A stretch of DNA of 64,000 bases, taken from assembly GCF_025642255.1 (NCBI RefSeq), contig NZ_CP106759.1, positions 1,267,501 to 1,331,500 of the forward strand, written 5' to 3'. The number at the start of each line of letters is the position of its first letter. The stretch's first letter is position 1. The notes beneath the pieces are model-generated. The model was not told the DNA's origin. It saw only the letters and a list, made by a program, of their open reading frames with translations, and made no database searches. Positions 46,501-57,792 of the stretch are shown here, one piece after another. Both the position numbers and the translations under genes were made by a program. The stretch is from Stenotrophomonas maltophilia. GTDB taxonomy: Bacteria > Pseudomonadota > Gammaproteobacteria > Xanthomonadales > Xanthomonadaceae.

Positions 46501-46618
46501 TGCGGGACTGGTCGAACTGGAGGCCGAAGACCGCACCCCGGCCCTGCTGTACCAGCGCGCCGACCGCGCGCTCTACCGTGCCAAGAGCGACGGGCGGGAT
46601 CGCACGAGCATCGGTTGA
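43592..46618 (+). CDS. Periplasmic-propeller diguanylate cyclase
   Basis: 1008-residue membrane protein. After a signal peptide (LLWLLLAAALPLQAQ) it has a two-component-regulator propeller of repeated GxLWxGT units (for example LWFATWEGLVRYNG, IWVGANGGLYRL, LWVGSASGLDR), a Y_Y_Y domain (YRTRLDGLDSGWVERG), one membrane helix near residue 780, a coiled coil and a GGDEF domain. The active site reads GGEEF (residues 926-930) and the inhibitory site RxxD is present (RDSD five residues before it), so it should make c-di-GMP with feedback control. The ligand is unknown; propellers of this kind often bind glycans. Start 43592 gives the signal peptide with a basic leader. Confidence 0.9.
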   Translation: MGGQGDDGRWVERHAWDWRAVLRHSLLWLLLAAALPLQAQSGAPPLRDYAIDVWTSRNGLPHNSLRDIAQTPEGHLWFATWEGLVRYNGLDFTVYDRSTRPGLRDNGIGALFVDRQGGLWISDSRGNVSRRGSDGQWRVWEHQPDTPQVLIQSMQMDSQGRLWLLYEGKGLGYLAPDKGLVYQAPAADLPMAMSFTKLVVDAQDRVWVGTLDGLVLRDNDGVLKRAPAAWGLGAGSGLSWPYRAPDGALWIVAGERLYRVEDDRLVLVHRLPGQLHLTSMLQDRHGDLWLGTENQGLLRISSHGLERLPAGLSLPGGRVVSLREDDEGSIWVGANGGLYRLRETLFSSYTERDGLSGDYVRTVLEDRDRQLWVGSASGLDRQNADGRFQAMPLHNRGGKAPSVLSLAQGPDGDLWVGTFGDGVYRLSRDGRLRHNYAADDGMPGGNIRAISVDSSGAVWAGTQKGVVRIDGDRVQVSPVAGMPTGLITALEHDHQGNLWIGTIEGIRVLRGNRVQAIDLAPLGGGRSVFGFHQLGDAMWISSDRGLYRWQGGRLARVGLEQGMPVDAVFQLVPDRLGNVWISSNRGVLRTDMATLNAVADGRAPRVSVERYNEIDGMANAQANGSSGPSAILRQDGTFWVVTAGGLSTVDPQRLQRFRERRAPPAAIENVQVDGAPVHWEGAERNLIPGGRRLAVSYVGLSYLMSDRIRYRTRLDGLDSGWVERGPQRSVEFVGLPPGDYTLHVAAAHPSGAWGQQEAVWSFSVEPFWWQRRSVQALGGILLLAGLVALYRFLLQQLKASNLRLARRVDEATFDLQAQTVHLQAVNQEKTELAERLARQAEAFERQAREDALTGLANRRGFDETLARDFARSQRSGHPLCLVVLDIDHFKAVNDRYSHSTGDAVLVEVARVIATACRDSDLPARTGGEEFALLLNDTRLEEAAQLCARLRGLFHDHPDWAGVDGLRVTFSAGLVELEAEDRTPALLYQRADRALYRAKSDGRDRTSIG

Positions 46619-46681
46619 CGCGCCGGCGGTGCCGGCCCACGGTCGGCACCCACGCCTGCGCGGCGAGAGGGGCGCTGACGG

Positions 46682-47341
<660 letters not shown>

Positions 47342-47406
47342 CTAGCAGAGCGTTCCTGAGCGCCCGGTGCGCGCAGCCGGATGGGGCGTTGCGGGCGGCG
47401 CGCCAA

Positions 47407-47937
47407 TCAGCGGCATCGCGGACCGGCTCCCGCCCAGGTGCCCCCGCCAGCGCCATGCCGGGCCAGCAGTGCATCGACGCTCAGCCTGCCGGCGCCAGCG
47501 AACAGCAACGGCAGCAGCATCGCCATGAACAGCACGGGCAGTTTGAAGTTGCCGAAACCTTGGTCGCTGATTGCATACCCCATGGCGAGGTCGCCCAGCG
47601 AGTGCCATTCCATCGGCCAGTGCACCGCATGGGTCGCCACCACGGTCAGCACCAGCAGGCTGGCAGCGGCAAAGCGGGTGCCGAAACCGACGAGCAGGCA
47701 GGCGGCACCCAGCAGTTCGAACCAAGTGGCCAGTTGCCAGTTCAGCGCGGCCGGCAAGTGGTCGAATGGAAACGGAAAGGCCTGCTGCAGGTCGGCGAAC
47801 CAGTTCTGGCCGTGCAGTTTCTCCAGGCCGGATTCGAAGTACTCCCAGGCCAGCAGTACGCGCAGGCCCAGCGGGGCCAACCAGGGGGCGAGACGGTCCA
47901 GCTGGCCACGCGCGGTGGCCAGGATCGGGTAGTTCAT
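47407..47937 (-). CDS. DoxX-family membrane protein of the RiPP cluster
   Basis: 176-residue protein with about four membrane helices ([73 protein letters not shown]). DoxX proteins are commonly encoded at the end of bufferin/Hvf clusters. GGAG lies upstream of the ATG. It follows the DUF2063 gene by 23 bases, consistent with an operon precursor-MNIO-DUF2063-DoxX. Confidence 0.85.
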   Translation of the reverse strand: MNYPILATARGQLDRLAPWLAPLGLRVLLAWEYFESGLEKLHGQNWFADLQQAFPFPFDHLPAALNWQLATWFELLGAACLLVGFGTRFAAASLLVLTVVATHAVHWPMEWHSLGDLAMGYAISDQGFGNFKLPVLFMAMLLPLLFAGAGRLSVDALLARHGAGGGTWAGAGPRCR

Positions 47938-47960
47938 CGGGAATCTCCGGGAGTGGGGCG

Positions 47961-50002
<2,042 letters not shown>

Positions 50003-50112
50003 CTACTCAACGAATCCTCGCAGAGAACTCAAATTTTCGTGAGATTTTCCGCGCAGTCAGGGGGCGGGGCCTTGCCAGGCAGGCGCGGCGCCTTTGGAAA
50101 TGCTGGAAGGCC

Positions 50113-50147
50113 CAAAAAGAAAGGCCGCTGTCGCGCGGACAGCGGCC
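50113..50147 (-). terminator. Terminator of the pst-phoU operon
   Basis: On the minus strand, perfect stem GGCCGCTGTC/GACAGCGGCC (50123-50147) followed by TTTCTTTTT, 35 bases after the phoU stop. Confidence 0.88.
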
Positions 50148-50181
50148 ACTCTGGAGTCGACTCCGGTGTTGCAGTGCAGCG

Positions 50182-50889
50182 TCAGGGCTGACCGGTGCTG
50201 GAGGTTTCGTCGCGCTTCTCGCGCGGCGGCAGCGGCTGCTCTCCATGCACGAGGAACCAGACGTTCTCGGCGATGTTGGTGGCGTGGTCGCCCACGCGTT
50301 CCAGATTCTTGGCCATGAACAGCAGGTGGGTGCACGGCGTGATGTTGCGCGGATCTTCCATCATGTAGGTCAGCAGTTCGCGGAACAGCGCGGTGTACTG
50401 CGCATCCAGGCGCGCGTCATCCTCGCGCAGGGCCAGCGCCGCCTCGGCATCATTGTCGCGGTAGGCCGCGATGGCGCGGCGCACCTGCTGTGCGGCCAGC
50501 CGGCCCAGGGCGCGCAGGCCCTGGATCTGCGGCAGCGGCGGCACCTTGCCCAGTGCGATCGAACGCTTGGCAACGTTGGCCGCGTAGTCGCCGATCCGCT
50601 CGATGTCGGCGGGGATGCGCAGGCCCGCAAGAATTTCGCGCAGGTCGCGCGCCATCGGGCCGCGCAGCGCAAGGCGCATCACGTCGTGGCTGATCTGCTG
50701 CTCCAGTGCATCGATCGCCTCATCGTTGGCGATGATGCGATGGGCGGCGTTCTCATCGCGCTTCTCGATCACGTCCATCGATGCTTCGAGCTGGGCGACG
50801 GCCATCTCGCCCATGCGCACGATTTCGGCCACCAGGCGCTGCTGCTCTTCGTCGTAGCTCTTGACGATGTGGTCGTTGGGAAGATTCAT
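50182..50889 (-). CDS. phoU: Phosphate transport/signalling regulator PhoU
   Basis: 235-residue all-helical protein with two PhoU repeats: the acidic metal-binding motifs VEKRDENAAHRIIANDEAID and LMMEDPRNI-like, and HLLFMAKNLERVGDHATNIAE near the C-terminus. It links the Pst transporter to the PhoR kinase and keeps the Pho regulon off when phosphate is ample. Last gene of the pst operon, 67 bases behind pstB. Confidence 0.94.
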   Translation of the reverse strand: MNLPNDHIVKSYDEEQQRLVAEIVRMGEMAVAQLEASMDVIEKRDENAAHRIIANDEAIDALEQQISHDVMRLALRGPMARDLREILAGLRIPADIERIGDYAANVAKRSIALGKVPPLPQIQGLRALGRLAAQQVRRAIAAYRDNDAEAALALREDDARLDAQYTALFRELLTYMMEDPRNITPCTHLLFMAKNLERVGDHATNIAENVWFLVHGEQPLPPREKRDETSSTGQP

Positions 50890-50903
50890 GGTTGTTCCGT
50901 CAT

Positions 50904-50926
50904 GTAGAGCCGGGCCATGCCCGACT
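50904..50926. repeat. Partial SMAG-type palindrome between pstB and phoU
   Basis: GTAG head with a shortened palindrome (GCCGGGCCATGCCCGA) inside the operon spacer; it would form a hairpin in the pst mRNA. Confidence 0.55.
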
Positions 50927-50956
50927 GGCGTTGTCTGTGAAGAAGCCGCGGTCCGG

Positions 50957-51814
50957 TCAGCCGAAGCGACCGGTGATGTAGTCCTCGGTCTGCTGCTTGG
51001 ACGGCTGCGAGAAGATCACTTCGGTGCGGTCATGTTCGATCAGGTCGCCCAGGTACATGAAGGCGGTGTAGTCCGATACGCGGGCGGCCTGCTGCATGTT
51101 GTGGGTGACGATGACGATGGTGTAATCGTTCTTGAGCTCTTCCACCAGCTGCTCGATGCGGCTGGTGGAGATCGGGTCCAGTGCCGAAGTCGGTTCGTCC
51201 AGCAGCAGCACGTCGGGGCGCAGGGCGACGGCGCGGGCGATGCACAGGCGCTGCTGCTGGCCACCGGAAAGACCCAGCGCGCTCTGGTTGAGCTTGTCCT
51301 TCACCTCGTCCCACAGCGCGCCCTGGCGCAGTGCCTGCTCGACGCGGTCGCTCATCTCACCCTTGGACAGCTTCTCGTGGTGGCGGATGCCGTAGGCCAC
51401 GTTCTCGAAGATCGTCATCGGGAACGGCACCGGCTTCTGGAACACCATGCCTACTTTGCTGCGCAGCCGGTTCATCGGGAACTTCGGCGACAGGATGTTC
51501 TCGCCGTCCAGCAGCACTTCGCCGCGTGCTTCCAGCTTCGGGTACAGCGCGTAGATGCGGTTGAAGATGCGCAGCAGGGTCGACTTGCCGCAACCGGAGG
51601 GGCCGATCAGCGCGGTGACGCGCTTTTCCGGGATCTCCAGGTTGATGCCCTTGAGGGCGTGGAACTTGTCGTAGTAGAAGTCCAGGCCACGCGCAGCGAG
51701 CTTGACCGGAGCCGGGGTATGCAGGTTCTCGTGCGAGGCCGGCACGGCGATGCGCTGCATCGGCACGGCATTGGAAAGATCGTTCATGGTGGTTTCCACG
51801 GAAAGGTCAGTCAT
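50957..51814 (-). CDS. pstB: Phosphate ABC transporter ATPase
   Basis: 285-residue nucleotide-binding subunit. Walker [15 protein letters not shown]-loop [13 protein letters not shown], signature [16 protein letters not shown], Walker [14 protein letters not shown] and the typical [20 protein letters not shown]. The N-terminal 35 residues are longer than in E. coli; internal ATGs such as 51787 are possible starts. It overlaps pstA by eight bases. Confidence 0.95.
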   Translation of the reverse strand: MTDLSVETTMNDLSNAVPMQRIAVPASHENLHTPAPVKLAARGLDFYYDKFHALKGINLEIPEKRVTALIGPSGCGKSTLLRIFNRIYALYPKLEARGEVLLDGENILSPKFPMNRLRSKVGMVFQKPVPFPMTIFENVAYGIRHHEKLSKGEMSDRVEQALRQGALWDEVKDKLNQSALGLSGGQQQRLCIARAVALRPDVLLLDEPTSALDPISTSRIEQLVEELKNDYTIVIVTHNMQQAARVSDYTAFMYLGDLIEHDRTEVIFSQPSKQQTEDYITGRFG

Positions 51815-52670
51815 GGGAGATGCGGTTGCGCAGCAGGAGGCCGCGGGCGGCGAGGCTGACCAGCAACACGAAGACGGTCAGCACCAGGGCACCGGCCCAG
51901 GCCAGCACCTGCCAGGATTCGTACGGGCTGCCGGCGAACTGGTTCATCACCACCGGCACCGAGGCCATCGGCTGGAACACGTTGCTGTTCCAGTACTGGT
52001 TGCCGAAGGCAGTGAACAGCAGCGGTGCGGTCTCACCGGAGATGCGGGCCAGCGCCAGCAGGATGCCGGTGATGATGCCGGCCGAGGCGCTGCGGTAGAG
52101 CACCTGCACGATCACCTTCCATTGCGGGATGCCCAGCGACAGCGCCGCTTCGCGCATCTGCGAGGGCACCAGGCGCAGCATTTCGTCGGTGGTACGCACC
52201 ACCACCGGCAGCACGATGAAGGCCAGCGACAGCGCACCGGCGAAGGCGGAGAACTGGCCGCCGGTCTGCATCACGTACAGGGTGTAGACGAACAGGCCCA
52301 GCACGATCGACGGGGCCGACAGCAGGATGTCGTTGACGAAGCGGACCACGGTGCCGGCCTTGCGGGCATTGCCGTACTCGGCCAGCCAGGTGCCGGCCAG
52401 GACACCCAGCGGGGTGCCGATGCCGATCGCCAGCGCACACATCACCGCGCTGCCGAAGAAGGCGTTGGCCAGGCCGCCTTCCTGCATCGGCGGCGGTGTC
52501 ATCTTGGTGAACAGGTCCAGGTTGATGCCGGCCAGGCCCTTCGCGGCCAGGGTGAACAGGATCCAGCCCAGGAAGAACAGGCCGAACAGCGCGGTGGCGC
52601 AGGACAGCGCGATGGCGACGACATTGCCGATGCGACGGCGCAGGTACAGCGAGTCAGCGGTGGTGGACAT
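51807..52670 (-). CDS. pstA: Phosphate ABC transporter permease PstA
   Basis: 287-residue inner-membrane permease with six helices. Signatures are [32 protein letters not shown] and [22 protein letters not shown] (the EAA loop that contacts PstB). Overlaps pstC by one base (TGATG) and pstB by eight bases. Confidence 0.95.
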   Translation of the reverse strand: MSTTADSLYLRRRIGNVVAIALSCATALFGLFFLGWILFTLAAKGLAGINLDLFTKMTPPPMQEGGLANAFFGSAVMCALAIGIGTPLGVLAGTWLAEYGNARKAGTVVRFVNDILLSAPSIVLGLFVYTLYVMQTGGQFSAFAGALSLAFIVLPVVVRTTDEMLRLVPSQMREAALSLGIPQWKVIVQVLYRSASAGIITGILLALARISGETAPLLFTAFGNQYWNSNVFQPMASVPVVMNQFAGSPYESWQVLAWAGALVLTVFVLLVSLAARGLLLRNRISHD

Positions 52671-53638
52671 CAGTTGCCCTCCTTGCGGGCCAGGCGCATC
52701 AGCATCAGGCGGGCGATGGCGAGCACCACGAAGGTGACGATGAACAGGACGAAGCCAAGCAGCAGCAGCGCCGACCGGTAGGTTTCGGTGGCCTCGCCGA
52801 AGTCGTTGGCGATCAGGGCGGCGATGGTGGTGCCCGGCTCCAGCAGTGACGGCGACAGGCGCACGCTGTTACCGATCACGAAGGCCACGGCCATGGTCTC
52901 GCCCAGTGCGCGGCCAAGGCCGAGGAAGACGCCGCCGATCACCGCCGAACGGGTGTAGGGCAGCACGATGTCCCAGCTCACTTCCCACTTGGTCGACCCC
53001 AGCGCATAGGCCGATTCCTTCAGGCGGGTCGGTACGGTCAGGAACACCTCGCGCATGACCGAAGAGATGAACGGGATGACCATGATGGCCAGCACGAAGC
53101 CGGCGGTCAGCATGCCGATGCCCAGCGGTGGGCCCTGGAAGATCGGGCCGATGACCGGCCATTCGCCCAGCGTTTCGTTGAGGAACGGGGTGACGTACTC
53201 GGTCATCACCGGCACCAGCACGAACAGGCCCCACATGCCGTAGATGATGGAGGGAATGCCTGCCAGCAGTTCGATGGCGGTGCCGACCGGCCCCCGCAGC
53301 CAGCGTGGCGCCACTTCGGTCAGGAAGAACGCGATGCCGAAGCTGACCGGCACGGCGATGACCATCGCGATCAGCGCGGTGACCAGGGTGCCGTAGATCG
53401 GAGCGAGCGCACCGAACTTGTTTTCGACCGGATTCCAGTCGGAAGAGAAGAAGAAGCTCAGGCCCTGCATCTGCAGGGCATGACGGCCGCCCCACAGCAT
53501 CGACAGAGCCGCGCAGGCCAGGGCGATCAGGACGAAGATGACGGTGCCGACCAGCACCCATCGGAACAGTTTGTCGTTGCGGGCATCACGCGCGTCACGC
53601 GTGGACGGGGCGGCTACAGGCTGGGCGATGGCATTCAT
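52670..53638 (-). CDS. pstC: Phosphate ABC transporter permease PstC
   Basis: 322-residue inner-membrane permease. Signatures are APIYGTLVTALIAMVIAVPV, ELLAGIPSIIYGMWGLF and KESAYALGSTKWEVSWDIVL (EAA loop). Start MNAIAQPV at 53638 was chosen; the open frame continues upstream without similarity. It follows pstS after an 80-bp gap that contains a strong hairpin. Confidence 0.94.
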   Translation of the reverse strand: MNAIAQPVAAPSTRDARDARNDKLFRWVLVGTVIFVLIALACAALSMLWGGRHALQMQGLSFFFSSDWNPVENKFGALAPIYGTLVTALIAMVIAVPVSFGIAFFLTEVAPRWLRGPVGTAIELLAGIPSIIYGMWGLFVLVPVMTEYVTPFLNETLGEWPVIGPIFQGPPLGIGMLTAGFVLAIMVIPFISSVMREVFLTVPTRLKESAYALGSTKWEVSWDIVLPYTRSAVIGGVFLGLGRALGETMAVAFVIGNSVRLSPSLLEPGTTIAALIANDFGEATETYRSALLLLGFVLFIVTFVVLAIARLMLMRLARKEGN

Positions 53639-53685
53639 GGGGACGGCAGGGCCAGGAAGGGGCGGGGCGGCACGGCGTGGAAGAC

Positions 53686-53712
53686 ACGGTGCCCGCACGC
53701 GGCGGGCACCGT
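53686..53712 (-). other. Intercistronic hairpin between pstS and pstC
   Basis: Perfect inverted repeat ACGGTGCCCGC/GCGGGCACCGT just after the pstS stop. It lacks a T-run, so it may stabilise the pstS mRNA or partially terminate, which would give more binding protein than permease. Confidence 0.6.
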
Positions 53713-53720
53713 CGGGTCCA

Positions 53721-54809
53721 TCACTTCAGTTCGGTCGCCCAGTAGGCCTCGATCTGCGTGACCAGTTCGGCCGGCAGCGGCACATAGTGCAGCTCGTTGG
53801 CCTGGGCCTGGCCGTTCTCGAAGGCCCACTTGAAGAAGGCCAGGGTGTCCTGGTTGCGCTTGGCATCCTTCGGCTGCTTCTGCATCAGCATGAAGTTGGT
53901 GGCGGTGATCGGCCACGCCTGCTCACCCGGGGCATTGGTGATGACCAGATTGAAGTCCTTGGCGCTGGCCCAGTCGGCGCTGGCGGCCGCAGCGGCGAAG
54001 GTCTCCGCGCTCGGCTGCACCCAGGTGCCGGCGGCATTCTGCAGCGAGGTGTACGGCATGGCGTTCTGCAGCGCGTAGGCCAGTTCGACGTAGCCGATCG
54101 AGCCCTTGATCTGCTTGACGTACGAGGCGACGCCTTCGTTGCCCTTGCCGCCCACACCGTCCGGCCACTGCACCGAGGTGCCTTCGCCGACCTTGCTCTT
54201 CCACTCCGGGCTGACCTTGGACAGGTAGTTGGAGAAGTTGAAGGTGGTGCCCGAGCCGTCCGAACGGTGGACGATGGTGATCTTGCCGTCCGGCAGGGTC
54301 ACGCCAGGGTTGGCAGCGACGATCGCCGGGTCGTTCCAGGTCTTGACCTTGCCGAGGAAGATGTCGGCCAGCAGGGCGCCGCTCAGGCGCAGCTTGCCCG
54401 CTTCCAGGCCTTCGATGTTGACGACCGGCACCACGCCGCCGATGGCCGACGGGAACTGGGCCAGACCGGCCTGCGCCAGCTCCTCGCTGCTCAGCGGCTT
54501 GTCGGACGAGCCGAAGTCGACCGTGCCGGCCTTGATCTGGGCGATGCCGCCGCCGGAACCGATGGACTGGTAGTTGATCTTGGCGCCGGTGCTGGCGTTG
54601 TAGTCGGCCGACCACTTCGACACCAGCGGGAAGATGAAGGACGCGCCGGCGCCGGAGACTTCGGCGGTCACCTTCGCACCGGCGGCAGCCGGGGCAGCGG
54701 CACCGTCGGCGGCCGGCTGCTGCGCGGCCTGCTTGTCGCCACCGCAGGCCGACAGGCCCAGGGCGATGGCCAGGGAAAGGGCGGCGAGGCCGGCCGAGTG
54801 CAGTTTCAT
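53721..54809 (-). CDS. pstS: Phosphate-binding lipoprotein PstS (paralog 1)
   Basis: 362-residue periplasmic binding protein with a lipobox (LSAC, Cys near residue 22) and an Ala-rich linker. Phosphate-contact motifs are GAGASFIFPL, SIGSGGGIAQI, GSSDKPL and VHRSDGSGTTFNF. It is about 65 percent identical by eye to the second copy upstream. ATG 54809 has GGAG six bases upstream; the GTG at 54815 is less likely. First gene before pstCAB-phoU. Confidence 0.94.
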   Translation of the reverse strand: MKLHSAGLAALSLAIALGLSACGGDKQAAQQPAADGAAAPAAAGAKVTAEVSGAGASFIFPLVSKWSADYNASTGAKINYQSIGSGGGIAQIKAGTVDFGSSDKPLSSEELAQAGLAQFPSAIGGVVPVVNIEGLEAGKLRLSGALLADIFLGKVKTWNDPAIVAANPGVTLPDGKITIVHRSDGSGTTFNFSNYLSKVSPEWKSKVGEGTSVQWPDGVGGKGNEGVASYVKQIKGSIGYVELAYALQNAMPYTSLQNAAGTWVQPSAETFAAAAASADWASAKDFNLVITNAPGEQAWPITATNFMLMQKQPKDAKRNQDTLAFFKWAFENGQAQANELHYVPLPAELVTQIEAYWATELK

Positions 54810-54872
54810 GGTCACTCCATAGCGGGGAAGAGCCGACGGCGTCGGCGGATGCGGCTATGAAATGATGTTTTT

Positions 54873-54890
54873 GTTACAGCCGTATGACGT
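54873..54890 (-). promoter_or_regulatory. Candidate Pho box upstream of pstS paralog 1
   Basis: On the minus strand: ACGTCAT-ACGG-CTGTAAC, matching the PhoB consensus CTGTCAT-N4-CTGTCAC at 11 of 14 positions with correct spacing, and an extra CTGTCAT at 54893-54899. It is 64-81 bp before the start codon. Confidence 0.6.
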
Positions 54891-55074
54891 CCATGACAGA
54901 GGTGTCCTGGATCACGTTCCGACAAGGGTTTCACAGGGGCCTCGCCCACTGCGGACATCCCCGGAGACCGCCGCGGCCGCCCGATCTGCGCACCGGCAGG
55001 GTTGCCCCGGGCCGGTGCAGGATCGTGCCCCACGCCCCGCTGCGACGGCAGGCCGGACCCCACAAACGAGAAGA

Positions 55075-55138
55075 GCGCGAGATCCCGAGGATCTCGCGCC
55101 CGGTGGGGCCGGCGGGGGAGAGAGGACCCGCCGGCCCC
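55075..55138 (-). terminator. Double hairpin after pstS paralog 2
   Basis: Two strong stems, GGGGCCGGCGGG/CCCGCCGGCCCC (55105-55138) and GCGCGAGATC/GATCTCGCGC (55075-55099), follow the stop of the upstream pstS on the minus strand, then TCTTCTCGTTTG. Likely terminator, so the two pstS genes would be separate units. The rest of the 54810-55160 gap holds only the Pho box. Confidence 0.65.
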
Positions 55139-55160
55139 GCTCCTGCGGGGGAGGTCTTGC

Positions 55161-56180
55161 TCAGTACTTCAGGTTCTGGGTCCAGTAGGTCTCGATCTGG
55201 CGGACCAGGGTGTCCGGCAGCGGCACGTAATCAAGCTGCTTGGCCTGCTGGTCGCCGTTCCTGTAGATCCAGCGGAAGAACTCCTGCGTGGCCTTGGCAC
55301 CGGCGACGTTCTTCGGCTGCTTGCGGACCAGGATGAAGTTGGTGGCGGTGATCGGCCACGCATCGGCACCCGGGGCATTGGTCATCACCAGGTAGAAGTC
55401 ACGGGCATTGGCCCAGTCGGCGCTGGCGGCGGCGGCCGAGAACGAGGCGTCCGACGGCTGCACGATCTTGCCCGCGGCGTTCTTCATTGCCGCGTACGAC
55501 ATCTTGTTCTGCAGCGCATAGGACAGCTCGACGTAGCCGATGCCACCCTTGATCTGCTTGACGTAGGCGGCCACGCCTTCGTTGCCCTTGCCACCGATGC
55601 CCGCCGGCCACTGCACCGAGGTGCCTTCACCGACCTTGCTCTTCCACTCCGGGCTGACCTTGGACAGGTAGTTGACGAAGTTGAAGGTGGTGCCCGAACC
55701 GTCGGAGCGGTGCACGATGGTGATCTTGCCGCTGGGCAGGGTCAGGCCCGGGTTCAGTGCAGTGATGGCCGGATCGTTCCAGGTGGTGATCTTGCCCAGG
55801 AAGATGTTGGCCAGGGTCGGGCCATCGAGCTTCAGCGCACCCGGCGCGACGCCGGCGACGTTGATCACCGGCACCACGCCGCCGATCACCGACGGGAACT
55901 GGGCCAGGCCGGCCGCAGCCAGTTCTTCCGGCTTCAGCGGCGCGTCGGAGGAACCAAAATCGACGGTCGCTGCCTTGATCTGGGCAATGCCGCCGCCGGA
56001 ACCGATCGACTGGTAGTTGACCTTCTTGCCGGTGGCGGTGCTGTAGTCCGCCGACCACTTGGACATCACGGGGTAGATGAAGGAGGCGCCCGCGCCGGTG
56101 ACATCGGCAGCATTGGCGGCGAACACGGACGACGCGGCCAGGATGGCGACAGCGGCGCGCGACTTGAAGGCGTGGATCAC
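55161..56180 (-). CDS. pstS: Phosphate-binding protein PstS (paralog 2, non-lipoprotein)
   Basis: 339-residue periplasmic binding protein. Unlike the neighbouring paralog it has a normal Sec signal peptide (AVAILAASSVFAANA, cut near residue 24) and no lipobox, so it is soluble. Same phosphate motifs: GAGASFIYPV, SIGSGGGIAQI, GSSDAPL and VHRSDGSGTTFNF. Start is GTG 56180 with AGGAG eight bases upstream; the open frame reaches further 5' but that part covers the Pho box. Likely supplies phosphate from the porin to PstCAB. Confidence 0.92.
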   Translation of the reverse strand: MIHAFKSRAAVAILAASSVFAANAADVTGAGASFIYPVMSKWSADYSTATGKKVNYQSIGSGGGIAQIKAATVDFGSSDAPLKPEELAAAGLAQFPSVIGGVVPVINVAGVAPGALKLDGPTLANIFLGKITTWNDPAITALNPGLTLPSGKITIVHRSDGSGTTFNFVNYLSKVSPEWKSKVGEGTSVQWPAGIGGKGNEGVAAYVKQIKGGIGYVELSYALQNKMSYAAMKNAAGKIVQPSDASFSAAAASADWANARDFYLVMTNAPGADAWPITATNFILVRKQPKNVAGAKATQEFFRWIYRNGDQQAKQLDYVPLPDTLVRQIETYWTQNLKY

Positions 56181-56270
56181 GGGAGAGACTCCTGGGGTGG
56201 TCGAAGGGCGGTTGCCCAACGTATCGGTGCACATTCCATAACGATTCCGTGACACGGAAAGGTCTGTCAT

Positions 56271-56288
56271 ATGACGCTGGTGTGACAT
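56271..56288 (-). promoter_or_regulatory. Candidate Pho box upstream of pstS paralog 2
   Basis: On the minus strand ATGTCAC-ACCA-GCGTCAT, two PhoB half-sites at the correct 11-bp period, 91-108 bp before the GTG start. Additional half-sites in both directions lie at 56249-56270. Confidence 0.6.
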
Positions 56289-56330
56289 CGGATGAGGGGG
56301 GCGCGCTGCGGTACAGGCGCTACCGCACGT

Positions 56331-56362
56331 GGCAAGGGCACGACCGCAGTCGTGCCCTTGCC
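56331..56362 (-). terminator. Hairpin after the phosphate porin gene
   Basis: Perfect 14-bp stem GGCAAGGGCACGAC/GTCGTGCCCTTGCC with loop CGCA, 27 bases behind the porin stop. No T-run on the minus strand, so termination is only probable. Confidence 0.6.
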
Positions 56363-56388
56363 GGTGCGTGATGCGATGACGCGGGGTC

Positions 56389-57600
56389 TTACCAGAAGAA
56401 CTGCGCGCGGGCTTCCAGGATGTTCGGATCGTCATTGACGAAGCCGCGGGCGCTGGAGCTGTACTTCTTGCTGTCGACCTTCACGTAGTTCAGCATCAGC
56501 TTGAAGTTCGAGCGCCAGTACCAGTTGGCGCCGACGGTCCACACATCCATCTTGCCGCCGAGCACGCCATCGACGATCGGCGGGCGACCGGCGACCGGGT
56601 TCGCGGCCAGGTTGCCGTCGTTGAGGTCCATGTGGTCGTAGCGCACGCCCAGCTGCCACTGGCCGCTGGCCGGGTTGTTCGGCAGGCCGGTGCCGGGCGT
56701 GCCACCCTTGTAGCTCCAGGTCTCGCCGGTGACATTCCACAGGCCGCTGATGTAGTAGCCGTCGCTGGTGTAGTTGTCGTGGTCGTAGCGCTTGGCCTTG
56801 CTGGTGTAGTACTCGGCCTGGGCCTTGAACGGGCCCTGGAAGTACATGGCTTCGGCGCCGACGGTGCTGACGCGGTCGGTGTCGGTCAGGTTGCCGCTGT
56901 CGATCAGGCGGGCGGTGGCCAGGTCGGCGTTCGGACGTGCGCGCACGCGCAGGGTGTCGGCGTCGGCGTCGTAGTCCACGTAGCTCAGGCCGAAGTGCAG
57001 GACCTGGCCCTTCTCGTTGATCGGAGCCCAGGTGCCACGCGCACCGTAGCCGCTGCCATGGGCCAGGTTGCGGGTCAGCTCGCGGCCGAAGGCGCTGGCG
57101 GTGACCGACCAGTTGTCCTGGCCGTAGCTGTAGGCGCCACCCAGGCGGCGGGCGATCGCGTAGGTGTTGGTGACCGCGGCCTTGGAGATGAAGTCGTTGT
57201 TCTTGGTGCTGGACAGCTCTTCCAGACTGTTGGGCTGCTTGAACTGGCCGACCTGGATGAAATGGTTGGCATTGCCCAGCAGTTTGTACTTCACGTTGGT
57301 GTCGAGGAACTTGTCCGCCTTGGCGTCGTAGCCGAGCACCCACTCCACGTTGCCCGGGCCCTTGCCCTTGAGCACCAGCTCGGCGCGGCGCAGCTCGAAC
57401 TCGCTGTCCTTGCCGTTGCCGGCATCGCCACCATTGAGGTCCACGACGTCGTTGTGGAACCAGTTGCCGTCGGCCTGGACCAGGCCTTCGAAGGTGATTT
57501 CCGAACCGCCGATCACGTCGATGGCGACTTCAGCGTGGGCAGCCGGCACATAGAGCGCAGCGGCCACGGCCACCGTCAGGAGTTGGTGATGCAGTTTCAT
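56389..57600 (-). CDS. OprP/OprO-family phosphate-selective porin
   Basis: 403-residue outer-membrane porin with a Sec signal peptide (VAVAAALYVPAAHA) and beta-barrel sequence to a C-terminal Phe-Trp (EARAQFFW), the typical BAM signal. Motifs FELRRAELVLKGK, FIQVGQFKQPNSLEELSS and RRLGGAYSYG match the phosphate-selective porin O/P family. It lies upstream of the pstS genes on the same strand, and a PhoB-like half-site CTGTCAC (57665-57671) is upstream, so it is probably part of the phosphate-starvation response. Confidence 0.9.
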   Translation of the reverse strand: MKLHHQLLTVAVAAALYVPAAHAEVAIDVIGGSEITFEGLVQADGNWFHNDVVDLNGGDAGNGKDSEFELRRAELVLKGKGPGNVEWVLGYDAKADKFLDTNVKYKLLGNANHFIQVGQFKQPNSLEELSSTKNNDFISKAAVTNTYAIARRLGGAYSYGQDNWSVTASAFGRELTRNLAHGSGYGARGTWAPINEKGQVLHFGLSYVDYDADADTLRVRARPNADLATARLIDSGNLTDTDRVSTVGAEAMYFQGPFKAQAEYYTSKAKRYDHDNYTSDGYYISGLWNVTGETWSYKGGTPGTGLPNNPASGQWQLGVRYDHMDLNDGNLAANPVAGRPPIVDGVLGGKMDVWTVGANWYWRSNFKLMLNYVKVDSKKYSSSARGFVNDDPNILEARAQFFW

Positions 57601-57664
57601 GGAGAGGAGCCTTGCAGGCAGGTGGGAAGATGCGCGCAGGCTAGAAGGTAAAGATTGCGTAAAT

Positions 57665-57671
57665 GTGACAG
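57665..57671 (-). promoter_or_regulatory. Possible Pho half-site upstream of the porin
   Basis: Minus-strand CTGTCAC followed after four bases by a poor second half (ACGCAAT), 65-71 bp before the porin start. Weaker than the two pstS Pho boxes. Confidence 0.4.
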
Positions 57672-57792
57672 TTTCCGCGCGCAGTCTGTCCGCCGCGACC
57701 CTTGCCACGACTGGGCCCGGCATTGATGCCGGGCCGATATGACGTGGGGATTGCGCTGCGATGGCATTTACCCGCAGGCGCTGCGGGATGCC

